64,000 nt of DNA from Lachnospiraceae bacterium (GCA_017411305.1 JAFQQI010000066.1:124001-188000), one strand, 5' to 3'; numbered from the stretch's first letter, positions 26,538 to 34,831 are shown. Numbers and translations are program-made. The notes: generated from the sequence alone by a model not told the origin.

Positions 26538-26621
26538 CGCAAAGAACTTGTTCATTATCCTATGCGCGAAGCATTTCGCTGAGCCCCAAAGACAAAAGGC
26601 TTATGAACAAGTTCTTTTGCG
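26538..26621. repeat. Hairpin repeat family 2, copy C
   Basis: Arms 26538-26555 (with AAAGAACTTGTTCAT) and 26603-26621 pair over about 18 bases. Inside are a small GCGAA/TTCGC hairpin (26566-26570, 26575-26579) and GAGCC/GGCTT (26581-26585, 26598-26602). The segment 26551-26585 recurs inverted at 27171-27200 and beyond with one mismatch (copy D), and the 15-base arm recurs exactly at 29936-29950 (copy E). It follows the GH3 stop and could serve as its terminator. Confidence 0.8.
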
Positions 26622-26636
26622 CAGGTGTGCTATTTA

Positions 26637-26981
26637 TTAATAATTTTTCCAACTTAAGGTGTGAGGCTCTATAGAAACACCATTCCACATGCGCCCAACG
26701 ATGCCAACTTCTTCAGGCTGAATGGTTTTGTATTTTGTATTTGTACCTATAATGTTAACTTTTTCATCATCTATTTCCACGATACAGTATAAAGGAGATT
26801 CATATAATAAGATATCTTTTAAAACAGGATATTTACTATGAATATCTGCTTCATAAGGATACATTGATTTCATTCCATGCCAGATGTATGATGATGAATT
26901 AACAGTAAAATATGGAACCTGATTAATTATTGTTAAGTCGTTGCCATGGTCATGTCCGTTCATTGCCAGAAGGGTGTGTCT
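26637..26981 (-). pseudogene. C-terminal remnant of a calcineurin-like metallophosphoesterase
   Basis: The frame runs from a stop at 26984-26982 through HTLLAMNGHDHGNDLTII to WKNY. NGHDHGND is the C-terminal GHxH metal-ligand motif of calcineurin-like phosphoesterases, followed by the typical closing strands (NSSSYIWHG, YCIVEIDDEKVNIIG). The two thirds of the protein that carry the other metal ligands are absent upstream, where only a non-coding stretch and repeat copy D are found. An ATG at 26963 exists but has no ribosome binding site, so this is a dead fragment. Confidence 0.8.
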
Positions 26982-27080
26982 TCAAGAGAAATTACAAAAC
27001 ACCTAACACATTATAACATTATATGAAATTTTTTGATTCGAAATATAATTTTAAGAAGAATATTTAAAAAATAATGTAGA

Positions 27081-27216
27081 AAAAAGAACGTGTTCATAAG
27101 CCTTTTGCGCGATGGAGCTGAGACTTTAAATTCGTGGACGCCATTGCGGAACACGATTTTTATCTTAAGGCTCAGCGGAATGCTTCGCGCATAGGATAAT
27201 GAATACGTTCTTTTAT
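27081..27216. repeat. Hairpin repeat family 2, copy D (inverted, long form)
   Basis: Arms 27081-27097 (AAAAGAACGTGTTCAT) and 27199-27214 (ATGAATACGTTCTTTT) pair with one G-U. Read on the minus strand, 27200-27169 matches copy C at 26552-26585 almost base for base; 27091-27106 matches its other side. A middle segment of about 60 bases (27107-27168, including GCGGAACACG at 27146-27155) is missing from copy C. Arm bases differ from copy C on both sides so that pairing is kept. Confidence 0.8.
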
Positions 27217-27228
27217 TTACATTTATAT

Positions 27229-28140
27229 TTATATCTCTAATTCCCACCGCTCTTCAATTACACCGTTTCCCCATTCAGATTTATCATAAGAAGCAACCTT
27301 ATGAAATCCATGAGTCTCATAAACATGGCGTGCAACAATCTGTGCAGTAATCGTTAGCAGGAAAACTGTTTTATATCCTTTGTTACGGCAAAAATCAAGT
27401 GCCATATCCATGAGCCGGTTTCCAAATCCGCGCTGTCTCATTTCCGGTTCCAGCATGAAAAAGCGTAGCTGTGCAGTATCTTTGTTCACTTTTGCGATAG
27501 CTATGCTTCCGGCGGGAACACCGTTACATTCAAGAATTTTCAAGCAATCGGTCCGGTCATTATACTTTTCTACAAAGTTGTAGACAATTTCATCCACATA
27601 TGCGGAAAAAGTACCGCTAAGGTGTCGTTCCGCATAGTAAAGTGTCTTATGGCGTGAAATAACATATTCAATATCACTTTGTGCAAAGGGGCGAATAGTT
27701 ATGACATCATTTGCCTCACTTAATTTGTTACGAATCATAACCATTGCCTGCCAGACATTGTTTTGGTCTGTATCATTCAGCTTATTAAAAATAGCGCTGA
27801 TATGATTATTTTGAATATCAGCCAAACGATTGATTTCCTTATGCCCCAATTCTGTCAAACGGATATATCGGATACGGCTGTCGGTTTGGGACAGTGTTTT
27901 TTCAATCAATCCATGCTTCTCGAATTTAGCAATCATCCGGCTCATATAGCTTCGGTCAATATTAAGTTGTTGAATAAGTATATTAGCCGTACAACGTTCT
28001 GTCTTGCTGATTTCAAGTAAAACGTCTTTTTCTGTTAAGGTATAGCCGGTTTCAAGAATGGCAGAATCTATTTGTTTCAAGAGATTTTGATAAACTTTAT
28101 TAAAACCCTGGATATCAGCGATTTGGTCAGCAGAAAACAT
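27229..28140 (-). CDS. MarR-family regulator fused to GNAT acetyltransferase
   Basis: 303 residues. Residues 1-140 are a MarR winged helix: TLTEKDVLLEISKTERCTANILIQQLNIDRSYMSRMIAKFEKHGLIEKTLSQTDSRIRYIRLTELG. Residues 145-303 are a GNAT domain with LRFFMLEPEMRQRGFGNRLMDMALDFC, where RQRGFGNRL is the acetyl-CoA loop. GGAGG precedes the ATG. It follows the EamA exporter gene by nine bases, and two palindromes overlapping that operon promoter (29061-29073, 29089-29101) are probable binding sites, so autoregulation is likely. Whether the GNAT half modifies a drug or metabolite is unknown. Confidence 0.88.
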   Translation of the reverse strand: MFSADQIADIQGFNKVYQNLLKQIDSAILETGYTLTEKDVLLEISKTERCTANILIQQLNIDRSYMSRMIAKFEKHGLIEKTLSQTDSRIRYIRLTELGHKEINRLADIQNNHISAIFNKLNDTDQNNVWQAMVMIRNKLSEANDVITIRPFAQSDIEYVISRHKTLYYAERHLSGTFSAYVDEIVYNFVEKYNDRTDCLKILECNGVPAGSIAIAKVNKDTAQLRFFMLEPEMRQRGFGNRLMDMALDFCRNKGYKTVFLLTITAQIVARHVYETHGFHKVASYDKSEWGNGVIEERWELEI

Positions 28141-28149
28141 TGTTACCTC

Positions 28150-29025
28150 CTATATTTTAGCGTTAGGTGTTATTTCATTCCAAAGGGTAAAGCCCAAAAT
28201 CAAAAGACCACCGATTACCTGCCGGAATATCATTGCTTCCCCTAAGATGGTGACGGAAATCAAAACAGCTACCAAAGGATCAATATAACTGAGGATAGCA
28301 GCCTTTTGTCCCGGTAATTCTTTTAGGGAAGAAAAATACATACAATAAGTAATGCCTGTATGAATCAGTCCCACAATCAGCAGATTTATCCAGCCGATTC
28401 CGTTCAGACTGCCTATGGATACTCCGTCAATGATAATAACATAGGGAATCAATATAACGATGGCAGAAAGGAATTGTAAAAAAGTTCTGTGAATTCCTTC
28501 TACATTTTTGATAAATTTGTTCAGGAGAATTACAGTTGCATAAAATACGGCGGCTCCCAACCCGAACAATATTCCGATGAGATCCTTTCCGCCACCGATT
28601 TCTCCAATGCCTGTAATCATTACCAGTCCCAGTGTGGACATTACAAAACATATGATTTGTTTTACAGTCAGCTTTTCGCGAAAAAGAACAGGACATACGA
28701 CGGTTACAATAACAGGGGCGAAATAGTAGCTTAAGGTGGCAACGGAAACAGTGGTATATTTATACGCTTCAAATAAAAGAATCCAGTTAATGCCCATTGC
28801 AACACCGGATGCAAGAAGTAAGGGAACTTCTTTCTTTATATTAGCAAAGGGTATCTTTTGTTTGGTCAAAAATAAAAAAACTGCAATTAACAGTGCGGCT
28901 AAAACAGCACGATACAGTGCAAGTTCACCGGAAGAAACCGCAATATTTCGTACAAACAGACCTAATGTACCAAATATTGACATAGATGTAATCAGCATCA
29001 AACGCGGATTCATGATTCTTTTCAT
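28150..29025 (-). CDS. EamA/DMT-family transporter
   Basis: 291 residues with about ten hydrophobic helices and an internal two-fold repeat (FGTLGLFVRNIAVSSGELALYRAVLAALLIA and later GIGWINLLIVGLIHTGITYCMYFSSLKELPGQKAAILSYIDPLVAVLISV). This is the drug/metabolite exporter fold of the inner membrane; the substrate is not predictable. The frame is open to 29073, but that would begin inside the promoter; ATG 29025 has GAGGT seven bases upstream. First gene of an operon with the MarR-GNAT fusion. Confidence 0.88.
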   Translation of the reverse strand: MKRIMNPRLMLITSMSIFGTLGLFVRNIAVSSGELALYRAVLAALLIAVFLFLTKQKIPFANIKKEVPLLLASGVAMGINWILLFEAYKYTTVSVATLSYYFAPVIVTVVCPVLFREKLTVKQIICFVMSTLGLVMITGIGEIGGGKDLIGILFGLGAAVFYATVILLNKFIKNVEGIHRTFLQFLSAIVILIPYVIIIDGVSIGSLNGIGWINLLIVGLIHTGITYCMYFSSLKELPGQKAAILSYIDPLVAVLISVTILGEAMIFRQVIGGLLILGFTLWNEITPNAKI

Positions 29026-29060
29026 AAAATGTACCTCACAATCTGCCAACCGACAATTAG

Positions 29061-29101
29061 TTGACTCAGTCAATTATAACAAGGTTAATGGACTGGGTCA
29101 A
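29061..29101 (-). promoter_or_regulatory. Promoter and twin palindromic operators of the EamA/MarR-GNAT operon
   Basis: On the minus strand TTGACC (29101-29096), a 17-base spacer and TATAAT (29078-29073) form a near-perfect promoter. TTGACTCAGTCAA (29061-29073) is a perfect 13-base palindrome abutting the -10, and TTGACCCAGTCCA (29101-29089) overlaps the -35; their centres are 28 bases apart. This is a classic repressor layout for a MarR protein. Confidence 0.82.
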
Positions 29102-29132
29102 CTATTTATAATATTAATTCTTTAAAAAGGTA

Positions 29133-29163
29133 TTGACTCTGACGTTACGTTATAGGTTATTCT
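29133..29163 (+). promoter_or_regulatory. MerR-type promoter with 19-base spacer
   Basis: TTGACT at 29133-29138 and TATTCT at 29158-29163 are 19 bases apart, the over-long spacing activated by MerR proteins. The spacer contains the dyad TGACGTTACGTTA, resembling operators of TipA/Mta-type regulators. The following gene is a MerR-TipAS protein, so it probably controls itself. Confidence 0.7.
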
Positions 29164-29184
29164 TTTTACAAGAGGTGATGAAAA

Positions 29185-29922
29185 ATGAAAATGCTGATTA
29201 AAGAATTTGCAGATTTTACAGGAGTGAGTGTGCGCACACTACATTATTATGATGAAATCGGATTGATGAAGCCTGCTATTGTTGATAAGCAGACAGGGTA
29301 TCGTTTTTATGACGAAGTCTCTTTGGAACGTATGCAGGAAATCATGTTTTACCGGGAGCTTGATTTCTCATTAAAAAGCATTTGCTCTATTTTATCATCT
29401 CCGGAATATGACAAAGAAAAAGCAATGAAAGAACAAAAGAGGCTTTTACTTTTGAAGAAAGAACGATTGGAAAGAATGATAGAAGCCTTGGATCAACATC
29501 AGAAAGGAGAGAAAATGATGAAAGCATTTGACAATACCGAATTTGAAATTACCCGTAAACAATATGAGGCAGAAGCAAAAGAAAAATGGGGAAAGACGGA
29601 TGCATATGCAGAATATGAGGCAAAAGCAAAGAATTATTCCAAAGAAAAGCAAAATGAGTTACTAAAAGGAATGGAAGATATCCTGGAAGAATTTGCAGCT
29701 TGTAAACAGGAAGGAAATCAGCCGGATTCTGCCAACGCACAGCTGCTGGTAAAAAAGCTTCAGAATTATATCACAGAAAACTACTATGCCTGCACAAATG
29801 AGATTATGGCAGGTCTCGGAAAGATGTATATTGCGGATGAAAGATTTAAGAAAAACATCGATAAGCATGCTATCGGTACAGCTGAATATTTAAGTGTAGC
29901 AATAGATATTTTTTGCAGATAG
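29185..29922 (+). CDS. MerR-family regulator with TipAS ligand-binding domain
   Basis: 245 residues. N-terminal MerR helix-turn-helix IKEFADFTGVSVRTLHYYDEIGLMKPAIVDKQTGYRFYDE, a coiled dimerisation helix (EKAMKEQKRLLLLKKERLERMIEALDQH), then a TipAS domain from about residue 118 (FEITRKQYEAEAKEKWGKTDAYAEYEAKAKNYSKEKQNELLKGM). TipAS domains trap thiopeptide antibiotics and other drugs. AGAGGTGATG precedes the start. It is divergent from the EamA exporter operon, consistent with a drug-response pair. Confidence 0.92.
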   Translation: MKMLIKEFADFTGVSVRTLHYYDEIGLMKPAIVDKQTGYRFYDEVSLERMQEIMFYRELDFSLKSICSILSSPEYDKEKAMKEQKRLLLLKKERLERMIEALDQHQKGEKMMKAFDNTEFEITRKQYEAEAKEKWGKTDAYAEYEAKAKNYSKEKQNELLKGMEDILEEFAACKQEGNQPDSANAQLLVKKLQNYITENYYACTNEIMAGLGKMYIADERFKKNIDKHAIGTAEYLSVAIDIFCR

Positions 29923-29935
29923 ACATAGTAAAGCA

Positions 29936-29976
29936 AAAGAACTTGTTCATTGATATGATTAATGAACAAGTTCTTT
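29936..29976 (+). terminator. Hairpin repeat family 2, copy E (minimal form), terminator of the MerR gene
   Basis: A perfect 16-base stem, AAAGAACTTGTTCATT (29936-29951) with its complement (29961-29976), nine-base loop, then CTTTAT. The arms are identical to those of copy C at 26541-26555 but without its internal segment. Located 14 bases past the MerR stop. Confidence 0.82.
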
Positions 29977-30019
29977 CTTTATAATTATTATTGGTATTAT
30001 TAATTTATGTAAAAACTTT

Positions 30020-30586
30020 TTATACGGAATGCTTCGCTCTCTGATAATTCATATAATTCTCTTCGCAAGTGTCAAAAGTTCCGTCGGATAGGAACTTTTG
30101 GTAATACTCATCCCAAATAGAAGCAAGAACCGGTTGATAAGGCATCCAATCTGTAACCATATCTTCTCTGGTGTAATGCTGCACGCATTGTCTGTCCTCT
30201 CTGGCTTCCAGATATCTGCCGCCTTTAGGACGTTCCTCATAGGAGAACGAGCAGCCTGTTTCTGTTAAAGCAATGCACTCGCCCATGGCATCTACTCCAA
30301 TGAAAGTAAAGCATTTATGCTTCATTCGCAGGAAATAGAAACGTTTTCCCTGATAACCAAAGGAATCAATGGCAAAGTTACTGTTTTGCAAAAGAGCAAG
30401 AACAGATTCACGGTCATAGGTATCCGTTCCCAGAGCTCTTTGTAAGTCCTCCGGTGAAAGAGAGCAGCCAAGGGAGGCACAGCAACGTCCCTTACATTCT
30501 GCACAGACCGGCAGAGGCGGGTAGAGAGTATTTTTTTGTTTTGATAGTGTGTGGTCTGCCGAAGCAGAGTCTATTTGATAGCTCAT
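30020..30586 (-). CDS. YkgJ-like putative metal-chelating (CxxCxxxCC) protein
   Basis: 188 residues. Cysteine cluster PVCAECKGRCCASLGC near residue 28-42, plus later cysteines in HKCFTFIG, GECIALTETGCSF and DRQCVQHY. The spacing resembles the zinc- or iron-chelating YkgJ/FliB family, some members of which coordinate a metal cluster. No further function is visible. GGAGG precedes the ATG. The last codons overlap a TACGGAATGCTTCGCTCTCT stretch (30022-30041) that resembles part of the hairpin repeats. Confidence 0.72.
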   Translation of the reverse strand: MSYQIDSASADHTLSKQKNTLYPPLPVCAECKGRCCASLGCSLSPEDLQRALGTDTYDRESVLALLQNSNFAIDSFGYQGKRFYFLRMKHKCFTFIGVDAMGECIALTETGCSFSYEERPKGGRYLEAREDRQCVQHYTREDMVTDWMPYQPVLASIWDEYYQKFLSDGTFDTCEENYMNYQRAKHSV

Positions 30587-30629
30587 AAAACCTCCATAGT
30601 AGAATAATGTTGACTATTCAGAGTACATT

Positions 30630-32267
30630 CTACATATCATGCACATAGGAAGGAATCAAGTCCGCAAAATCCTCATGAGAGTTATAATACTCCATATAAA
30701 GCCGGTAAGCCTTTTGTCTGGAGAAGTTATATTTACGGAAAGATACCTTTTGGATTTTGCTAAGGTGCGTACCCAGGGCATCTTCAGTTTCTGTAAAGGA
30801 AATTTGTTTTCCTTCTTCGTGACTATAGGAAACAATATGTTCTGCATATTTATAAAACCATTCATGATTGCTGTATTCTTCCTCTGAATACCGTCCATAT
30901 TCCAGTTCATCTGCCATAGCGAAAATTGCGGGCGCAGCATCCATGGACAGATTTTTCAGATAGCGGAAATCCCGGAAACAATCCGTTTCATAGTAAGTTT
31001 CTTTTTCTTTTTTCTCTCTGATTTCTGTGGCTGTCAGTGCATGGGACAGATTATAACGCGCGATAAAATAATCAGGTCTGGAAAAGGAAAATAACAGATA
31101 AAAAACAGTAACAACAACAACGTAGTATTTGGTCAGAGGAAAGCAGTCTTTATAAATCATAATAAGCGCACCGGTCATCAACAAAAAGATAATTACAAGT
31201 GCCCAAAGCACAAATACACGAAGGAAGGTCAGATAATATACCTCTATGTAGAGTAACATGCGGTAAGCGCTGGATGCAATCATGATATAGGTACATAGGG
31301 AAATAAAGGTCAGGATTCCCTTCAAAACCTTGCTTTCCCGGAAGTATTTACGGCAAAGCAATACCAATGACAGGTTAATGATGCATACAAACACCAACTG
31401 GAAAAAGCCTTCCCGCGCATACTGTGCATAGGTATAATTTTCCGGCAAAGTGCCGCGTCCAAAAAATAAATACACTATTTGGATACCGCAGAATAATGCA
31501 TATACCAAAGAGAGAAGTCCGGTAAAGGTTATGGCAATTAACGGTTCCAAAACGCGCTTATCGGGAGTTTCTTCTTTAATGTCCCGAACCATAAGGCGAC
31601 ACATCAGACTATAGGAATAAATAAAAGCAAATAAGAATAGAAAACAAATTCCAAAGAAATGTTCCCCAAAGTCATATTCAAAAGAAAACAGTTCATCTAC
31701 CATGTTACCGAATACCGCATCCGCACTTCCCAAAAGAAGAATAATGACAAACAGAAGCGGTAAGGAAATTAAAATGCCAAAAATAATGTATTTCAATTTA
31801 TTTTCCGGTTTATTTTGCGTTTCTTTCTTTTCTTTACTGTAAGCGATATAGTCGCTTATAGGTGTGAAAATATAGATAAGAGAAGAACATACAACATTAG
31901 CAATTACACAAATATATTTTCCCAGTCCCCAACTTTTGTCTTCATACAGACTATGAAGGAACAAATAGAAGAATAGGCAGAAAATAGCCATAACATTAAA
32001 GGCATGGAGAACCCAGGAGTCGGTCATGCAGGTGGAAATACCAAACAGCATGAGACTAACCATGATGAATACGGAGAATTTTTTCACGGCGGTTCCTAAC
32101 TTTTTCAAAAAGAAGCAGAAAAACAAGCAGGTTCCGCCTACGAAAAAAGGGTAGGTAATACCTGAGTTATTTTTATATAAAAATAATGTGTAGAAAAAAG
32201 CGTAAATAAGGCTGCCTGCTGCCATAAAAGGAAACAGGGGATTCGTTTTATTTTTTACAGGTTCCAT
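30630..32267 (-). CDS. DUF4173 multi-pass membrane protein
   Basis: 545 residues with about a dozen hydrophobic segments through residue 420 and a C-terminal soluble part of about 120 residues. The stretch YTYAQYAREGFFQLVFVCIINLSLVL is characteristic of DUF4173. Function unknown. GGAGG lies nine bases before ATG 32267. It follows a Cro/C1-type regulator and a DUF2975 gene, both on the same strand, and is probably cotranscribed with them. Confidence 0.82.
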   Translation of the reverse strand: MEPVKNKTNPLFPFMAAGSLIYAFFYTLFLYKNNSGITYPFFVGGTCLFFCFFLKKLGTAVKKFSVFIMVSLMLFGISTCMTDSWVLHAFNVMAIFCLFFYLFLHSLYEDKSWGLGKYICVIANVVCSSLIYIFTPISDYIAYSKEKKETQNKPENKLKYIIFGILISLPLLFVIILLLGSADAVFGNMVDELFSFEYDFGEHFFGICFLFLFAFIYSYSLMCRLMVRDIKEETPDKRVLEPLIAITFTGLLSLVYALFCGIQIVYLFFGRGTLPENYTYAQYAREGFFQLVFVCIINLSLVLLCRKYFRESKVLKGILTFISLCTYIMIASSAYRMLLYIEVYYLTFLRVFVLWALVIIFLLMTGALIMIYKDCFPLTKYYVVVVTVFYLLFSFSRPDYFIARYNLSHALTATEIREKKEKETYYETDCFRDFRYLKNLSMDAAPAIFAMADELEYGRYSEEEYSNHEWFYKYAEHIVSYSHEEGKQISFTETEDALGTHLSKIQKVSFRKYNFSRQKAYRLYMEYYNSHEDFADLIPSYVHDM

Positions 32268-32293
32268 AAAGATACCTCCTTATTACAGAATAA

Positions 32294-32500
32294 TTAATCC
32301 TCTACATACTCGATAATATCTCCCGGCTGGCAGTTTAGTGCCTTACAAATAGCATCCAGGGTAGAGAGACGAATTGCTTTTGCTTTGTTATTTTTTAAAA
32401 TGGAAAGATTGGCAAGGGTAATATCCACTTCATTTGCAAGCTCAGTGAGTCCTTTTTTTTGCTTTGCCATTTCCACGTCAAGATTAATTCTGATAGCCAT
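32294..32500 (-). CDS. Small XRE-family (Cro/C1-type) DNA-binding protein
   Basis: 68 residues, a lone helix-turn-helix: INLDVEMAKQKKGLTELANEVDITLANLSILKN followed by AIRLSTLDAICKALNCQPGDIIEYVED. This compact YozG-like type often sits beside DUF2975 membrane proteins. Likely represses its own operon; an inverted repeat CAATAAA-TTTATTG at 33084-33099 overlaps the promoter. AAGGAGGA precedes the ATG. It lies 17 bases after DUF2975. Confidence 0.9.
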   Translation of the reverse strand: MAIRINLDVEMAKQKKGLTELANEVDITLANLSILKNNKAKAIRLSTLDAICKALNCQPGDIIEYVED

Positions 32501-32517
32501 AATTTCCTCCTTGTACT

Positions 32518-32964
32518 TTAAATGGTCAGATCGTTTTCCAGCTTATAGTTGATGGCTTTCTCGAATACCCGGGAAAGTACTTTACTGAAAAGACCGGCAA
32601 TGACAAAGACTAGAATAACTACCAAAACAGCTGGTGTCAGGTATAAAAACAGGCGGCAGCAGGTGATAGCAGCAATAAAAAAGCTGTAGGTACCCATTTT
32701 TCGCAGGCTGTATACGTTATCCATAATAAAGCAGTCATCATGCAAAACAGACTTAAACATATTGCGAAGTTCATAAATAATCAATACCGCAAAAATGCCG
32801 GATGCTATAAAAATCAGAGAGAGCTCCAATATGTTGTTTGCAAAATAAGTATTGTATCTGCCATAGAAACGAATGATAAAAGGTACTGATACGGTGGTGA
32901 TGATACCGGCAAAAAACATAAAGTCCAGCAGTCCTTTGGTGAATACGGTTAATTTATCTTTCAT
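32518..32964 (-). CDS. DUF2975 membrane protein
   Basis: 148 residues with four membrane segments (about residues 11-33, 45-63, 92-110, 116-138). The central ELRNMFKSVLHDDCFIMDNVYSLRKMG, followed by a helix, is the DUF2975 signature. Function unknown. The frame is open from ATG 32976, but that codon overlaps the GAGGA binding site, so ATG 32964 is used. First gene of the DUF2975-XRE-DUF4173 operon. Confidence 0.82.
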   Translation of the reverse strand: MKDKLTVFTKGLLDFMFFAGIITTVSVPFIIRFYGRYNTYFANNILELSLIFIASGIFAVLIIYELRNMFKSVLHDDCFIMDNVYSLRKMGTYSFFIAAITCCRLFLYLTPAVLVVILVFVIAGLFSKVLSRVFEKAINYKLENDLTI

Positions 32965-33057
32965 GGTTATCCTCATTTCTGCGTCGTATATTGCAAAGCC
33001 CTGCTACGACGCTGACAATTACGGGCTTATGTATTAAATCACGGTTCCGTTGATAGC

Positions 33058-33099
33058 AATATAACATCTATCAAATTGAAAGTCAATAAAAATTTATTG
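33058..33099 (-). promoter_or_regulatory. Promoter and candidate operator of the DUF2975-XRE-DUF4173 operon
   Basis: On the minus strand TTGACT (33086-33081), 17-base spacer, TATATT (33063-33058). The inverted repeat CAATAAA (33084-33090) / TTTATTG (33093-33099) overlaps the -35 and is a candidate site for the XRE protein. The whole spacer 32965-33289 is gene-free, and no other structured element was seen in it. Confidence 0.65.
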
Positions 33100-33289
33100 T
33101 AATTCGATAAATATTTGTTCTAACTCAATAAAGACTCATAAGTAGATTTCGTTTTTATTTATAATTAGGAAAAAGATAATGTTAAGAAAGAAATAACTAC
33201 GCCCAAAATATAAGATTTAACTTAATGTTGAGTGTAAATTATGTTATACTGAAAAATAATCAGAATGATGTAAGAATACAGAAAGGCGT

Positions 33290-34831
33290 TTGATCTATTT
33301 GCAATTTAACAAATCCAGATTTAAAGAAAAATTAAATGAAACATTAAAGGCGGTATTTCCGATTATTGCAATCGTTTTATTTTTGTGCTTTACGATTGCG
33401 CCCATTTCACCAAGTATTCTGTTAGCATTCTTAATAGGTGCGGTTTTATTGGTTGTCGGCATGCTGCTTTTTTCAATTGGTGCAGAGCTTGCCATGACGC
33501 CTATGGGTGAAAGAGTAGGTACAACCATGACCAAAAGCAAGAATCTGTCGTTAATGATTTTGATTAGTTTTGCTATGGGTTTTATCATTACCATATCTGA
33601 ACCGGATTTACAGGTACTGGCGGAACAGGTTCCTTCAGTATCTAATATGACATTGATATTGGCAGTGGCACTTGGAGTAGGGTTTTTCCTTGTAGTTGCG
33701 TTGCTTCGTATGTTGCTGGGTATTGCGCTTCCTCGTATGTTACTTTTCTTTTATGCTATTGTATTTATTTTGGCATATTTTGTACCGAAAGATTTTCTTT
33801 CAGTGGCATTTGATTCCGGAGGTGTAACAACAGGACCTATGACCGTTCCTTTTATTATGGCATTTGGTATCGGTATTTCTGCAATTCGAAGTGATAAGCA
33901 TGCGGCAGATGACAGTTTCGGTCTTATTTCCTTGTGCTCTGTGGGTCCGATAGTTGCGGTCTTGGTTTTGGGTATGATTTACAAGCCGGACAGTGCTTCT
34001 TATGTGCCTACCTTTATTCCGGAAATTGATAATTCTGTGGAGCTTTGGGGATTATTTACGGAGGCACTCCCTACTTACGTGGAAGAAATGGCGATTTCGC
34101 TGTTGCCTATAGTTGTCTTTTTTGCTATTTTTCAGTTGATATCAAGAGATATTAATAAGAAAGCCCTGATTAAAATTATTATCGGCCTTGTATATACTTA
34201 TGTTGGCTTATTTTTGTTTTTAACGGGAGTAAATGTAGGCTTTATGCCGGCAGGTAACTATCTTGGTCATGTGATTGCCGGACTTCCTTACTCTTGGATT
34301 ATTGTTCCGATTGGTATGATTATCGGTTATTTTATTGTACTTGCAGAGCCTGCGGTATTTGTGCTGACGAAGCAGGTAGAGGAGATTACTTCGGGAGCTA
34401 TTTCCGGTAAAGCCATGGGCTTAAGTTTATCCCTAGGTGTTGCGGTTTCTCTTGGTCTTGCCATGATTAGGGTGCTGACGGGTATTTCCATTATGTGGTT
34501 TATTATTCCCGGATATGCAGTAGCGCTTATTTTAACGTTGTTTGTACCGAAGATTTTTACGGCAATTGCATTTGACTCCGGTGGTGTGGCATCCGGTCCT
34601 ATGACAGCAACGTTTTTATTACCTTTTGCAATGGGAGCCTGTGATGCACTGGGCGGAAACATTGTAGCAGATGCATTTGGTGTGGTGGCTATGGTAGCCA
34701 TGACTCCTTTAATTACCATTCAGATTTTGGGCATGGTTTATAAGATGAAAGAAAACAGATTGCACAAAGAGGCTGTGGCAAAGATTCTTCCTATCGAAAC
34801 CTATAGCGATATGGAAATCATCGAGCTTTAA
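33290..34831 (+). CDS. DUF1538 membrane transporter-like protein, duplicated
   Basis: 513 residues with about 14 hydrophobic segments. Two halves share the DUF1538 pattern: FVPKDFLSVAFDSGGVTTGPMTVPFIMAFGIG in the first and FVPKIFTAIAFDSGGVASGPMTATFLLPFAMG in the second, an inverted or parallel repeat typical of secondary transporters. The substrate is unknown. The paired P-II-like gene downstream suggests regulated ion or small-molecule transport. Start is unsure: TTG 33290 is close to GAAAGG (33281-33286) while TTG 33299 is a little far. Confidence 0.82.
   Translation: MIYLQFNKSRFKEKLNETLKAVFPIIAIVLFLCFTIAPISPSILLAFLIGAVLLVVGMLLFSIGAELAMTPMGERVGTTMTKSKNLSLMILISFAMGFIITISEPDLQVLAEQVPSVSNMTLILAVALGVGFFLVVALLRMLLGIALPRMLLFFYAIVFILAYFVPKDFLSVAFDSGGVTTGPMTVPFIMAFGIGISAIRSDKHAADDSFGLISLCSVGPIVAVLVLGMIYKPDSASYVPTFIPEIDNSVELWGLFTEALPTYVEEMAISLLPIVVFFAIFQLISRDINKKALIKIIIGLVYTYVGLFLFLTGVNVGFMPAGNYLGHVIAGLPYSWIIVPIGMIIGYFIVLAEPAVFVLTKQVEEITSGAISGKAMGLSLSLGVAVSLGLAMIRVLTGISIMWFIIPGYAVALILTLFVPKIFTAIAFDSGGVASGPMTATFLLPFAMGACDALGGNIVADAFGVVAMVAMTPLITIQILGMVYKMKENRLHKEAVAKILPIETYSDMEIIEL

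Noticed and set aside
33295..34719. Minus-strand frames of 99 and 130 codons within the DUF1538 gene
   Set aside because: Shadow frames of a strongly hydrophobic, codon-biased gene; no start signals.
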